This document shows positions 33,136 to 44,984 of a DNA stretch of 64,000 nt, in pieces. The notes under the pieces were generated by a model. It worked only from the letters and a program-made list of their open reading frames with translations, made no database searches and was not told where the DNA came from. The translations under genes and the position numbers were made by a program. Every line of letters begins with the position of its first letter. The stretch's first letter is position 1. Source of the DNA: Isoetes taiwanensis (taxonomy: Eukaryota > Streptophyta > Lycopodiopsida > Isoetales > Isoetaceae); assembly GCA_021234155.1 (NCBI GenBank), contig JAJEKV010000003.1, positions 27,139,166 to 27,203,165 on the forward strand, in the 5' to 3' direction.

Positions 33136-36100
33136 AGTAAATCCCTGATTGTATCAAGGATTGTGATCAGAACAAAGCTTGGAATCATGCCTGAGAAGAA
33201 AGCCCTGGAAAAACTAAATGTAAACAACTCTTACATTTGGTTCATCAAGGTAAGAGGAGTTCTGGCTGAGAAAGGACTGTGGGATGTCTTCTCTGGGGAA
33301 GAAGTTGCTCCTACAAAGAAGGAAGGAGAAAAAGAAGTGTCAAAAGAAGAAATTGCTAAATGGGAGCAGCTCAATTGGAAAGCCAAGAATCGGATGATGA
33401 AGTATGTGCAGGATGCATATATTCCTTGTATTGAGGAGGCCAAGAATGCCAAAGAAGCGTGGGAGTATCTGGTAAAGGCTTTTCGAAAGGATCAGTTCAG
33501 TCAGCAAGTCATGCTTTACACACAGATCTTTGCAACAAAATGTAAAGAAGGAGAGGAGGTGAACGCTTACATTGAGAAGATTATGACAGCAACCAAGCAA
33601 TTGCATGGAATGGGAAAACCACTTCCAGAGGATGCAATCGTGGGAGCATTAATTATAGGACTGCCTTCGTCCTATGATGGAGTAAGAACGGTGATTGGAG
33701 GAGCCAAAGAAGTCACTGTGGACTGGGCATGTGCTCAGATTTTGCACGAAGAGGTTGTGAAGACCAGCAGAAGGAAGACAGACAAGGGTTCTGGGAACCG
33801 TGATGGGGTTGCTCTTTATACTGAAAACAAAGGGCTGAATTAAGGAGATGTTTCAACTGTGATGAGACCGGGCATCTAGCTAGAGACTGCCCAGCGTCAC
33901 CAAGGAGAAGAAATCGCAGGGAAGAAAGGAACAAAGAAAGGGGAAGAAATGAAAAGAATGACAAGAAAGCTCATAAGGCAAAAGTGGAGACAGATTTGGA
34001 GCATGAGGATGAGGAAGACACTGAGAGCAGTGGAAGCTTTCTGGCCAAGACAGAAGAGATATCGGGATGGCTGAGGAAGGTATGGGAGTATGTTGGTCAG
34101 GCTGTTGGCTGGATGAAGAACCGTCTGTGCAAGAGCCAGGAAGTCAAGATGTACATGGTTCAAAGGGAACCAGAAGTCTGATATCTTGACTCTGGTGCAA
34201 CAAATCATATGACCCCTGAAAAGGACGTCTTCTCTAAGATCATAAGGGAGAATGGAAGGAGAATTGTGGTTACAGGTAAAGGAAGGCTTCAGGTGCAAGG
34301 AGAAGGGAACATTCAGATTGCTTTGGGCTCCACGAATCAAGAGATAAAGAAGGTACTGTATGTTCCTGGATTGTCTGTTAATCTCCTGTCTGTGACAAAA
34401 TTGGATGATGCCAAGCTAGATATTCGGTTTGGAAATAGAAGATGTGTGATTAAAAATGAGAAAGAACAGATTATAGCCATTGGACAAAGGGAAGGAAATT
34501 TATACAAGCTATCTTGGGCAAAAGAAGGAAGCAAAGCATTTCTGGTTGAGCAAGGGACAGGACAGAGCCAATTGTGGCATGAGAGGCTTGGTCATATAAA
34601 CCAGAAATATCTTGAAAGGATGTCTAAGGAGAATCTAGTAGAGGATCTGCCAAAGATAAAGAGAAAAGAATCAATTTGTGAAGGTAAGGGGGAAACAATC
34701 ATGAACCCCTTATCCAAAGGGAAAGGGAATTGGCCTGGTCCATATGGATGTCTGGGGACCGTCAAAATATAGGTCTATGGGAGGAAAAAGGTATTTTTTG
34801 CTGATAGTTGATGATTTTTCCAGAAAAGCCTGGGTATTTTTTATGAGAAAGAAATCTGAGGTTGATGGGATCTTTCGAAAATGGAAAACAGAGGTAGAAA
34901 ATGAGATAGACCAGAAAATCAAGAAGATTCGTACGGATAGGGGAGGTGAGTTCATAGGGAATTTGCTTCACAAGTTTTTACAGGAAAATGGCATCAAATA
35001 AGAAATGTCAATTGCTCATGAACATGCACAAAATGGAGTGGTGGAGAGGAAGAATCGGACTGTAGTGGAGAGTGCGAGATCAATGATGAAGGCCAGAAAT
35101 TTACAGTCAAAGTTCTGGGCAGAAGCAGTAAATGTAGCAGTGTACTTGCACAATAGGGTTCCAAGCAAAGCATTAGAAAATCAGGTGCCAGAGATGGCCT
35201 GGAGCGGAAGGAAGCCATCTATTAAACATCTTTGGGTGTTTGGATGTACAGCATATGCTTTTGTGAGTAAGGAAGAGCGGAAGGAAGGCAAATTCAGTGC
35301 TCGTAGTGTCAAGTGTCTCATGATAGGATATTGTGAAAACAGCAAAGGATACAAACTGTATGAACCAAGCACAGGCAGAATTCTAAATAGAAGAAGTGTC
35401 CGGTTTGATGAAGGGGATTACTCCATGAGCGCAGGGGATCATGAAATGAAGAGGATGATCCCTTTGAAGTTACAAATGAATGTGAATAGGATATTTCAGA
35501 TTCATCTTCGGACAGTGAAGCATCCGGTGAAGACTTTGATGGCGAAGACATAGATCTTGCAGCAGAATAGCTCCCAGAGGATTCAAGCTCAGAGGATGAG
35601 GTCCCTGCATTAGTGAATGAACTTGCCGACGATATTCCTAGGCGCTCGCAGAAAGCATGGAAACCTACTGAGAGGAATTTATAGAGATTTGCTCTCAGTT
35701 GTGCTGTGATGTCTGATGAACCAGCCACATTTCAAGAGGCTAGACAGTCGGAACTGTGGCAAGCTGCTATGACCGAAGAGTTTCAGTCATTGGAAGACAA
35801 TCAGACATGGGATTTAGTAGAGTTGCCTCCAAATAGACGAGTTGTCGGATGCAAATGGGTGTACAAGGTCAAGTACAATGAGCAAAGCAAGGTGGATCGC
35901 TACAAGGCCAGATTGGTTGCTCAGGGATGCTCGCAGGTACCTGGAGTAGATTTTTCAGAAACATTTTCTCCTGTGGCAAGACTATCATCTATACGGGTAG
36001 TTCTTGCACTTGCAGCTGCCAAAGATATGGAGATTGATCAGATGGATGTTAAAACGGCCTTCCTTCATGGGGAACTTACAGGGGATGTGTACATGCGGCA

Positions 36101-37296
36101 GCCTTCTGGTTTCGAAGTCAAAGGTAAAACTCATTTGGTTTGCAAACTCAGGAAGGCAATTTATGGTCTGAGGCAATCACCTAGGACCTGGTATCATACA
36201 ATCAATTCTTTCTTCTATGATCATAGGTTTACACGAAGTCAGGCCGATTGGAATATCTATGTCAAGCACACTTCTGAAGAATGGTTGATAATTGTGCTAT
36301 ATGTGGATGATCTATTGACAGCCAGCACTAAAAGAAGCAGTCTCGACACTTTAAAGGGGCTTTTGGCAGCACGGTTTTGCATGACTGATTTGGGTCAGGC
36401 CAGCTATTTTCTCGGGATCAGTATTGTCAGAAATAGATCTGCCCGATCCATTCAATTACACCAAGCCAAAAATATCAGAGGAATTCTTGCAAAGTATCAG
36501 ATGAACGATAAAAAAGGGTTGTCTACCCCTGCAGCACCATCTGTTCATCTTACCAAGGCGATGTGTCCCAACACTCTAGAAGAAGAAGCCTTCATGCGAG
36601 AAGTTCCCTATGCTAGCACAGTTGGAAGTTTAATGCATATCATGGTATGCACAAGACCAGATCTGGCAGCAGCAGTGGTCACAGCTAGTCAGTTTCTGAG
36701 TTGTCCTGGGCATGTTCATTGGAAGGCAGTACTCCGGATCTTAAGATATCTCAGCTCCACTCAAGATCTTGTTCTCGAATACACATCTCCTCCCTTAGGC
36801 AGTTCTCAACTTCAGGGTTTTACGGATGCAGATTATGCCGGTGATCTATCAGACCGCCATTCTCGAACTGGATATTGTTTCATGCTGCAAGGGGGAACAG
36901 TGAGCTGGTGCAGCAAGAAACAAAAGGCAGTAGCGGTTTCAACGTGTGAATCAGAGTACATGGCATTATGTGCTGCTGCAAAGGAAGCAATATGGCTGAA
37001 TCGTTTGCTTGATGATATTAGAGAAAAGCAGAAAGGGGCACAACAAATTTGCAACGATAATCGGGCGGCTATTGCACTAGTGAAGAATCCTACGAATTTT
37101 TCTAAGGCAAAGCATATTGAAGTGTAGTATCACTTTACTCGAGAAAGGGTAGAAGAGGGCAGAATTGATGTCAAATATGTCAACACACAAAAGGTGACTG
37201 CTGATATTTTTACCAAAGCACTGCCAAGGAGGAGATTATGTGAATGTGTTAAGGAGCTTGGAATGAGGAAGGTTCAGCATCTACTTGATCACATCT

Positions 37297-37304
37297 GAGG
37301 GAAG
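37297..37304 (+). other. Polypurine tract of the copia fossil
   Basis: GAGGGAAG immediately upstream of the 3' LTR, where plus-strand DNA synthesis starts in this family. Confidence 0.75.
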
Positions 37305-37535
37305 TATTGGACCATGAAAACCTTTAACAGATGTAATCAATAGAAAGTAAAGCCATGAAACGTGGCATTTAGTTAGTAGGAGATTAAAACTAGAAAGTTA
37401 GTTATTGCATTAAATTCAGGACCGTTTGAATTGTAATCTCTGCTTTATATAATGAAAGGGAAAAACAACGAGAGCGTGCTTTTTCTCTCTGAAATCTTGG
37501 AGTGCATGTGTTCTTGAAGTTTGTAAACTCTTTTA
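37305..37535 (+). repeat. 3' LTR of the copia fossil
   Basis: 231 bp, nearly identical to 32893-33122. Confidence 0.95.
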
Positions 37536-37538
37536 GAT

Positions 37539-37580
37539 CTACAAGAAATTTATCGCGGCGGCCAAGGCCGCCGCGAACAT
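37539..37580 (+). repeat. CTACAAGAAA element end with GC palindrome, copy 2
   Basis: Matches 12121-12162 with one difference; here the palindrome CGCGGCGGCC-AA-GGCCGCCGCG is perfect. The copia element has inserted exactly at its left edge: the GATCT target duplication overlaps the first CT. Confidence 0.55.
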
Positions 37581-38200
37581 CTCTCTTTTCCAAATTCATT
37601 ATGGGGAATTTGTGTTAAGTCCTAAACGATGTGAAAGAGTCCGGACTCAAAGATACCTCCCCAAGTTCCTTTTGAGTTCCTGTGTTGGTGGAAGAAGTTA
37701 TTGATCATGTAACATGTAATGTATGCCTCTGAATGTTTATTTCCTGCAACAATAGTTGTGCCTAATTTCATTGTTTTACATGTGTCCTCTAAATTGTTTA
37801 TTTCATGCAAGAATAGTTGTGCCTAATTTCATTGTTTAAGTACAAAATGGAATATTTTACGCACAAGAAACTTTGTGTATAGAATATATAAGAATGGAAA
37901 GAAACTTTTGTGTATAGAATATATAAAAATGGAATTGATGGCATAAAAGCACTTTTGCACATGTATGTATCTAATGTTGACAAATAGTTCAACTTCAAAC
38001 AAATCCGATTAAGACTACTTCAAGCAAATTTGATATCAGAGTGACCTCACAGACTCTCTAATACTCTGATTTCCAAACTGGAGCTGACCCTAAGATCCAA
38101 AATAGACACATCTAGTGGAGCTTCCAGCGATCTGATCCAAGCAGGTACAGTCCAGGCAGCTACAGATGAAACTCGGATGCTACAGTCGCAGATGGAAAAC
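37581..38200. other. Noncoding stretch
   Basis: Contains two local duplications: TTTCATGCAAGAATAGTTGTGCC / TTTCCTGCAACAATAGTTGTGCC-type units near 37740 and 37800, and AAACTTTGTGTATAGAATATATAA-type units near 37868 and 37901. No gene. Confidence 0.45.
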
Positions 38201-38440
38201 ATGCTTGGAACCAGCCGTAGTAGGAAATGAAGCCAGAGACTATGTTCTTCGTCGAATTCTGAGACGAGCAGTTCGATATGGGAGGGATGTCTTGAAGGTA
38301 GAAAAGGATTTCCTTAGCAAGCTAGTTGGGTGGTTGTATCCATCATGGGCGAAGTATTTCCGGAGCTGCCCGCTAATGAAGAGAAAATAAGCAGATCATT
38401 TCTAAAGAGGAGGCTAGTTTTGAAAGACCGATTCTGCTCC
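38201..38440 (+). pseudogene. Alanyl-tRNA synthetase gene fragment
   Basis: About 38228-38330 reads [19 protein letters not shown] then KDFLSKLVG, the strongly conserved [12 protein letters not shown] block of class II alanyl-tRNA synthetases. About 38330-38400 continues in the next frame as [20 protein letters not shown], again matching the family (V..IMG.VFPEL). The change of frame around 38326-38331 fits loss of one base. Only this ~75-residue region is present; upstream and downstream homology was not found, so this is a fragment of a gene for charging tRNA-Ala, presumably left by transposon capture or partial duplication. Confidence 0.75.
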
Positions 38441-39865
38441 CAGGCAACTTCAAGCATTGAATCATCCCCTTTTTTTTGTTTGATTTTATGCTTATGCCCT
38501 TCCACAACAACTCGATCTGTTTTGCAACAAAGTTCCATGTGATCAACATGCTCATTTTGAGATTTGAAAGAATACCTAGACAACAGAATACTTGATACCA
38601 TGAGTTTATTAATAGCATGGAGTATTTGATACTTGATAACATACGAAGCAATGTATGAAGAATTCAAATAGAGAAGTAAGAGGAGGAGTGGGGTGCAAAA
38701 GAACTTAGGAACTGTGAATTGTTTTGTATATCAATTTTGTTGAGGGTACGAAGGAAGAACTCGATATTTTAAAATGAAGAAGGTTGCTAAGAATTTAATA
38801 GCATGAAATACATGGAAGTTGCAAGCCAAGGAAAGCTGCTTAGAAATGCGAAGGCATGTCTTTTGTTGCTCAATAGTTATGGGTCGTGTTGTGAGTTTGG
38901 GTCTTGACGAATGCAATGATTTGGAGTCAGTGATTGAGCTCAAACATGCATTTACCACGACTCTTCATTACACTTTGGCGCAATGATTGAGGATCTATCT
39001 TCATTGTAGCTAATGCGCCTCCTAATGGATAAACGAGAAATTTGTCAAGCAATGCTCCTACTACTGTGACATGTAGCGTCTTGGATGCAGTGTCGATATC
39101 ATCGAACATTGTTAACTAATCTATCATGTCGTCGTTCCTGCACGTGTCGCAGAGACTGTCTGACACTGCCTTATTGCAAGCATTGCACGTCTTGACGACC
39201 TTGTTGTCACCAGTTATATTCAATCTCAATATGCCTAAGACCCGTACATCCAAGAATGTTTGATTAGTGGAAGGTTATATGAAATAAGGTGAGAAGCAAG
39301 GACAATTTTGGCTCAATTTTAGTGGCAGAAGATATACCTTGGTATTTTCTAGAACGTGTACTGCGAAGTCTTTGTTTGTGAGTGTCGCCACTACATCATT
39401 GTCTAGGAACTATAATTCATCCGGAAACCAGCTTGACACTGCATCACAATCTTGAATGCCATTGAAGCAAACTAATAAACTACCTCAGCGCCAAACAAGC
39501 CGAGTATCTGCCATATCCAAATCAAATAATTAATAACAAAAAAAAAAAAAAAAAAATCAAGAACTGAAATGCCGGCCAGCTAATGCAGAAATTAATCACC
39601 TACCATATCGTGCCAGTAATTGACGCAGCCTTATAGCTCGCCACATATTTAGAAGAGGCAGAAAAAAATGCAGACGCAAGCAAATAGAAAGGGTACAGTG
39701 GTAAGTTTGACTCCAAAAGACTCCATATGCCTCTTGCAAGTGCCCACAATAGTATACATGTCAACAAGTGTACTTCCAGTTGCTAAGTCGGACTGGTGCC
39801 TACACTAACCTATTCATAAATGCACTTGCCCTTTTGTAATCCACCTGTGTTACATGCTTTCAAGG
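38441..39865. other. Stretch without a supported gene
   Basis: Several short ORFs without domains. An A-run lies at about 39538-39556. Minus-strand 38927-39109 is open for 60 codons, unrecognised. Confidence 0.35.
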
Positions 39866-40640
39866 TCATAATGAATGTAACATTATTGGGCTCTTTCCTT
39901 CTTTATGCATCCCCTCAAGACATTCCAGTGCCAATTTATCCTCAGCATATCCTGATACCATTATTCCCCAAGACACTACATCCTTTTTATTTTGCAAATT
40001 ATTAAAGACCCCGATTGCCTTCTTTAAGCTACCCCATTCAGCATATACATCAATATTCCATATTGACCTCAGGGGTATAGGAAATATCATCTCCATTCAG
40101 ACTGCTCATGGATCCATTAAGCTGCATATGTAAAACAACTTAGTGCAAGGTGGCCTTGATCATGCCGAGAAAATCCTGCAATTATCAATTATTGCATTCC
40201 ATGATGTGTAAAACAACTTAGTGCAAGGTGGTCTTGGTCATGCTGAGCATATCCTGCAATTATTGCATTCCATGATATCACATTGGGGCTTTTAGAAATG
40301 TTGACCGCCCTCTCTGCTTCTTCTAAGTTCCCACATTGGCATACATATTAATCAAAGAATTCTCCACAACAAGGTAAGATTGGAGATAAGTGCCAAATAT
40401 TTGCCCATGAACGACATGCTAGGCAAGTTGTTGCAAGCTCTCAAGAGAGCCAAAGACATGAATTTGTCTGTGGAAATGCCTGCAATTTGCATTTCATGAT
40501 ACAACTGTAAAAACAACTCTCACCATCTTTGGGCTTGGCATGAGCATAAATAATTGCATTCCATGAATATATAACGATTTGGATTTGAAAGCATGTTTAA
40601 TGTATTATTCGCTTCAATCCATTAAAAGACGAATGAGATG
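39866..40640 (-). pseudogene. Pentatricopeptide-repeat (PPR) gene relic
   Basis: Minus-strand pieces match consecutive PPR motifs of the plant PLS type. About 40390-40500 contains MQIAGISTDKF and LLRACNNLPS; about 40250-40370 contains SLINMYANVG, then in a shifted frame NLEEAERAVN and NVISWNAIIAGYAQH; about 39866-40040 contains DVYAEWGSLKKAIGVF and KDVVSWGIMVSGYAED. Intact relatives bind organellar RNA and are usually intronless with many repeats. Here at least two frame changes and a short tandem duplication break the frame and the ends are missing, so it is a pseudogene. Confidence 0.7.
40126..40275. repeat. ~75-bp tandem duplication within the PPR relic
   Basis: TGTAAAACAACTTAGTGCAA begins a unit at about 40126 and again at about 40206; both end TTGCATTCCATGAT. 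A few substitutions separate the copies. Confidence 0.75.
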
Positions 40641-40787
40641 GTTGGCTAAGAAGGGAGCAGAACCACGACGGTTTTGAATCATCAAAGAGTGAAGGAGCTT
40701 ACTGCACCAGCCGATAAGCCAAGTCCGGAGATAAATTCTTCCAATTCCCCCCTTCTTCCAACACCAGTTCCCACACCAGCTTATGGA

Positions 40788-40979
40788 CCTCGCTCTAATG
40801 CTTGGCGGTGCCGATTAACCAGTTCCCACAGAAGCCGCACAACAACAATGGCGACCGAGAGTTTACAGGTAAGAGTAGGTTTGGAGCAGTCACAGCATAT
40901 CCTAGGTATATTCCAGCATATACCTAGGATATGCCAAAAGCCCACATAAACACCCTAGGGGCAACCCAAAAACTACAAA
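40788..40979 (+). repeat. Left copy of a ~195-bp direct repeat with ATG, splice donor and hairpin
   Basis: Matches 44782-44984 in the same orientation. It contains ATGGCGACCGAGAGTTTACAG (21 nt, MATESLQ; 40848-40868) followed by GTAAGAG, a consensus plant splice donor, so it looks like a first coding exon. Downstream is an inverted repeat with 16-bp perfect arms, CATATCCTAGGTATAT (40896-40911) and its complement (40918-40933), loop TCCAGC. It ends in CCCTAGGGG sequence. Confidence 0.75.
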
Positions 40980-42972
40980 GCATTAACTAGTCTCATCATT
41001 ATAAACTTAGATTGCACTACTCATCTTAACCAAAATAGGATATATGCACCTACTTTTGTTGATAAGTGTATTGCAATAGCTTCAGCCATCCGTAAGAAAT
41101 GCCTAATTGTTAACATCCTTCTACACATTCACATCAATCATGAGATGGTACCATGTAAGTTCAGCTTAAGCGTGGCAATCTTGGCTTTCTGCCAAATATT
41201 ATTTTGGAAGAAGAAGTTATTCAAGAGCTTCCACTTTTAAATCACTGAATGAGGAGTTGGAAACTCATGGTGGGAGTGGGTCGATGCAAAGTTGACACAA
41301 AAAGTGGTATTGTGATGTTAAACTGATTTGGACCTGAGATGATTATTGTGCTTCGAGAGTGGTGATAGGTCAAGTGTAGAGCCATAGGTGAGGCATGCAC
41401 ACACATGGAAAAAAGTACATGTTCTTGTTGAAATCTAGAAAGTACCATTTGTTGAAGCAATGTGGGAGAACACATTGTTATTGAGTTTGTAGAAGGGAAG
41501 GGGGGTAGACGAGCTATGCAAGCACATGTTGAAGAAGGAAGATCGGAGAATATATCTTTGTTGAGCATGGAAAAGTAGCATTTGTTGAGGAAGACTGGAT
41601 TCTAGATAGTAGCATTTGATGTCTGACCAAAGTCATCTGGGGAGCGAACAATAGGGATATAAGGTGAGAAATGTGTCTTCCTAAAGATGTTTTTCAAAGA
41701 ATGCATATGCAATTGGCAAATTAGAGTATACTAAAGTTTATAGCATGGGTATGAATTGTTGCATAATCAAGGTGATGTGCATTGTAGATCGATAGTGTTT
41801 TGTGGATGGCGAATTAGGCCATAATGCCACATGGCCATTCTCATCCTATTGCATAGGTATGAATTGCTGCCTAATCAAGGTGATATGCATTGTGGATCGA
41901 TTGTGTATTGTGGATGTCACATTAAGCCATAGTGCAACGTGAGCATTCTCATCTTATTTTCTTTCTTGTTAAGATGGTCAAAATTTGGACTCTTTGGTGA
42001 TGTATTTAAGCGAAGGGGATATCGCATTCTAAGAAATAATGCATCTTCTTGGGACTCATTGTAGATCCCAATGTTCCACAATTACTGTACCATGTTAGAG
42101 GGCCATGCTAAATTGAGTTGTTCTCACAATATTACTTGCTAACTCACTTTTAACAACACAAACGTGAATGTGAACTTCATGTTTCATGCGTACACGCTTT
42201 CAATTGTTGGCTGAAATTTGCAACGTGCATTTGGTGAAGTACTTGAATGGCCTATTTCCAACACTGATGTCATGGTTGTCCACGAGAACTCATTGGGACT
42301 GCCAATTGCATAATCTGTCATTCCATACTTGCCATGAGTTTGCAAGGGCAGTTCCAGCAATGCCAGATAAAACACCTGAAAACGAAAGCAAGTCTGTAAC
42401 CAATCTAAAATATCAAATTCACCAGATTTTAAACATGAACGTTCCATCATAGACGGCTCACTAATATCCTGACAATGTCTAAAGCTAGTTTCATTCCACA
42501 ATATGAGTAATGCATTCAGCAGAAGAATGTTGAAAACGAACATTATCTACTCTAGCTATCAAGTGTGAACCGCCATTGGGATGACAACTTTATTGCTTCC
42601 AGTACAGTAAAGCACAACTCGATCATATTATATCATAGTTTGGCATAGCATTTGCCGAACGTGCAAATCAAATCATCAATCCTTCGAGTGGAAAATCCTA
42701 AGCTGTTTGTGCCAAGAAGAATGGAAACTTATCACTTTGAGTGCAGCAAAGTAAGAACTCCAAGGCAAAAGCTTAAATTCAAACTCGAATCTTAGACAAA
42801 GTCTTAGATAAATATGCGCATTATGTGGCTGTATATAGGTGAATAATACTGCAAAGCTGTACATGAGTGATCAGAAATATTGAGGAGAATGCGATTTGGC
42901 AATTTTCCACTTGGGTTTCAAGCATGCCTCTCAAGAGGAATGGCATTTACAATATGACACATCATTTGATGC
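40980..42972. other. Stretch without a supported gene
   Basis: A phrase of about 70 bp (GGTATGAATTG.TGC.TAATCAAGGTGAT.TGCATTGT) occurs at about 41748 and 41857, a local duplication. Small ORFs show no domain. Confidence 0.4.
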
Positions 42973-43815
42973 TCTATAGATGATGCTATTTGTGTTCACT
43001 GCCATATCCATGCTCTTCTTTTTTATTATACTCTTCAGATCTTCCTTAACACTTTCTAATATTACCTCATAGAACTATATGAGATAGAATCGTTTTTGGG
43101 CATAACTTGCAAACTAAAACTTGGATTTTCCAGCAAGAGCATTCGTTAAAGACCCTTCAAGAAGATCTAAAGATAATCCTAGGCATAAAATTTCCAAATT
43201 CTGTTTGTAAAGAAGTCAAAAATGCCAAAATGCACTTGCTGTCCTAGTTTCACAGCAGAGTATAAAAGGCACATAACTCCAAAACGAAACCTCTGTTTTT
43301 TATGCATGAGCATTCATTGGAGAGCTTAAGGAATGTTCTACAAAAGCATTTAGGAGAACATTTCTCAAACTTTAAATGGCTCAAATAAAGGTCTATAGAT
43401 GATGCTATTTGTGTTCACTGCCATATCCATGCTCTTCTTTTTTATTATACTCTTCAGATCTTCCTTAAAACACTTTCTAATATTACCTCATAGAACTATA
43501 TGAGATAGAACCGTTTTTGGGCATAACTTGCAAACCAAAACTCGGATTTTCCAGCAAGAGCATTCGTTAAAGACCCTTCAAGAAGATCTAAAGATAATCC
43601 TAGGCATAAAATTTCCAAATTCTATTTGTAAAGATGTCAAAAATGCCAAAATGCACTTGCTGTCCTAGTTTCATAGCAGAGTATAAAAGGCACATAACTC
43701 CAAAATGAAACCTCTGTTTTTTATGCATGAACATTCATTAGAGAGCTTAAGGAATGTTCTACAAGCACTCAGGAGAATATTTCTCAAATTCGCACTTTAA
43801 ATCGCTCAAATAAAG
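42973..43815. repeat. Tandem duplication of a ~420-bp unit
   Basis: 42973-43391 and 43392-43815 are direct copies, about 95% identical by eye, each starting TCTATAGATGATGCTATTTG and ending with TCAAATAAAG. No ORF of interest inside. Confidence 0.9.
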
Positions 43816-44196
43816 CTATAAGATCCGAATAAGTATTGTTTGGATAGAAATGAATGCCTTAAAAAATAGCAATACATAAATGAACTGAAATGAGATATAC
43901 ACTGATTGAGATGGACTAGTTGCATCAAATATAACAGGCAAAGATGAATGCAATAAAAGTTCTCCATTTCCAGTGCTCCATCACTTCCAGAATGGCAGAA
44001 ATAACAAGAAATAGAAGTAGACTTATCTGCTTATCAAATTGGAGCGATTCAAGACGTGATAGAGAGAACCCAAAAGGCAGAAGAAATTGTTCGCACTTGC
44101 AGTCGCATTTGAAACATCAACTATTGGCTCCGACAGACAAAGAATACCATCTCCAAATTAACCTGCATTTTGGTGACTAGTAGTCCTCAGATAAAT
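43816..44196. other. Noncoding stretch
   Basis: No supported gene on either strand. Confidence 0.4.
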
Positions 44197-44296
44197 GAAG
44201 TCTTCAAACATGAAATATTTATTTGTTGCAGCTCTAGAGCAAGAATGAAGTCTTCAAACATGAAATATTTATTTGTTGCGACTCTAGAGCAACAAA
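44197..44296. repeat. 50-bp tandem duplication
   Basis: GAAGTCTTCAAACATGAAAT starts both units (44197 and 44247). They differ at a few positions (GCAGCTC against GCGACTC). Confidence 0.85.
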
Positions 44297-44781
44297 GGCT
44301 CTCGAATGTCGGAAAAGCCACACATCTTCAAATAACCACAATAAAACTATGCAATCCAAACTTACATGTATCAATTGTATTTCCACCCCGGCAATCCATT
44401 TGCTGTCGGGTTTGAAAGAATCCATTCAACTAAATTAAATTTTGCTTTGGCATTTCTAAATGATCCATAGAATGCTCAAATGCTTCGGCAACATTTAAAG
44501 ATCCATAGAATACTGAAAATACTCTGGCTTGACCAAGGCAATGGATTGTTTAACTTTAGAATTTGCTGATAACCTGCTACAATTCTCTTCCCTTAGAAGT
44601 TTGAAGGGAAGGACATACTAATAGAAAAGATGGGTCATGCTCTGCAAAGAAATTAGTATGATCTTCAAACAAATTAGAAAGATGGGTGAAGAGGAGTTGG
44701 ACATATCTTCTGCACCGCCAGGGTGAGCGGTAAATATGTGATAAACTGGAATACATAAATCACGTTTGTGGTGCCTCCCTT
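44297..44781. other. Noncoding stretch
   Basis: A small duplication of GATCCATAGAAT (about 44462 and 44499). No gene. Confidence 0.4.
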
Positions 44782-44984
44782 ACCTCGCTCTAATGCTTGG
44801 CGGTGCCGGTTAACCAGTTCCCATATCAGCCGCACAGCAACAATGGCGACCGAGAGTTTACAGGTAAGAGTAGGTTTGGAGCAGTCACAACATATCCTAG
44901 GTATATTCCAGTATATACCTAGGATATGCCAAAAGCCCACATAAACAAGGGTTTGCCCCCCTAGGGGCAACCCAAAAATTACAA
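44782..44984 (+). repeat. Right copy of the ~195-bp direct repeat
   Basis: Same features as the left copy: ATG at 44843, MATESLQ ending at 44863, donor GTAAGAG, and hairpin arms at 44891-44906 and 44913-44928. The arms are unchanged between copies; only the loop differs (TCCAGT). Confidence 0.75.

Larger units (their letters stand above)
32893..37535 (+). mobile_element. Ty1/copia LTR retrotransposon, young fossil with target duplication
   Basis: Plus-strand element of 4.64 kb. Parts in order: 5' LTR (32893-33122), primer site, gag (about 33.16-34.0 kb) with a CCHC knuckle (CFNCDETGHLARDC), protease region (DSGATNHM), pre-integrase HERLGHIN and integrase core (about 34.7-35.5 kb), reverse transcriptase (about 35.7-36.6 kb, YVDDLL) and RNase H (about 36.8-37.3 kb), polypurine tract, 3' LTR (37305-37535). 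Integrase before RT identifies copia. Flanked by GATCT at 32888-32892 and 37536-37540, a perfect 5-bp target duplication. The LTRs differ by one substitution and one 1-bp indel, so insertion is recent (a few hundred thousand years at angiosperm-like rates, an assumption). It is nevertheless broken, with about half a dozen breaks. Confidence 0.95.

Noticed and set aside
42186-42543. Open frames on both strands near 42.2-42.5 kb
   Set aside because: Neither shows a domain or splice-supported extension; judged chance ORFs.
40788-44984. LTRs of a non-autonomous retroelement (LARD/TRIM type)
   Set aside because: The direct repeats lack TG...CA ends, no primer site follows the left copy, and no target duplication was seen; kept as a direct repeat pair instead.
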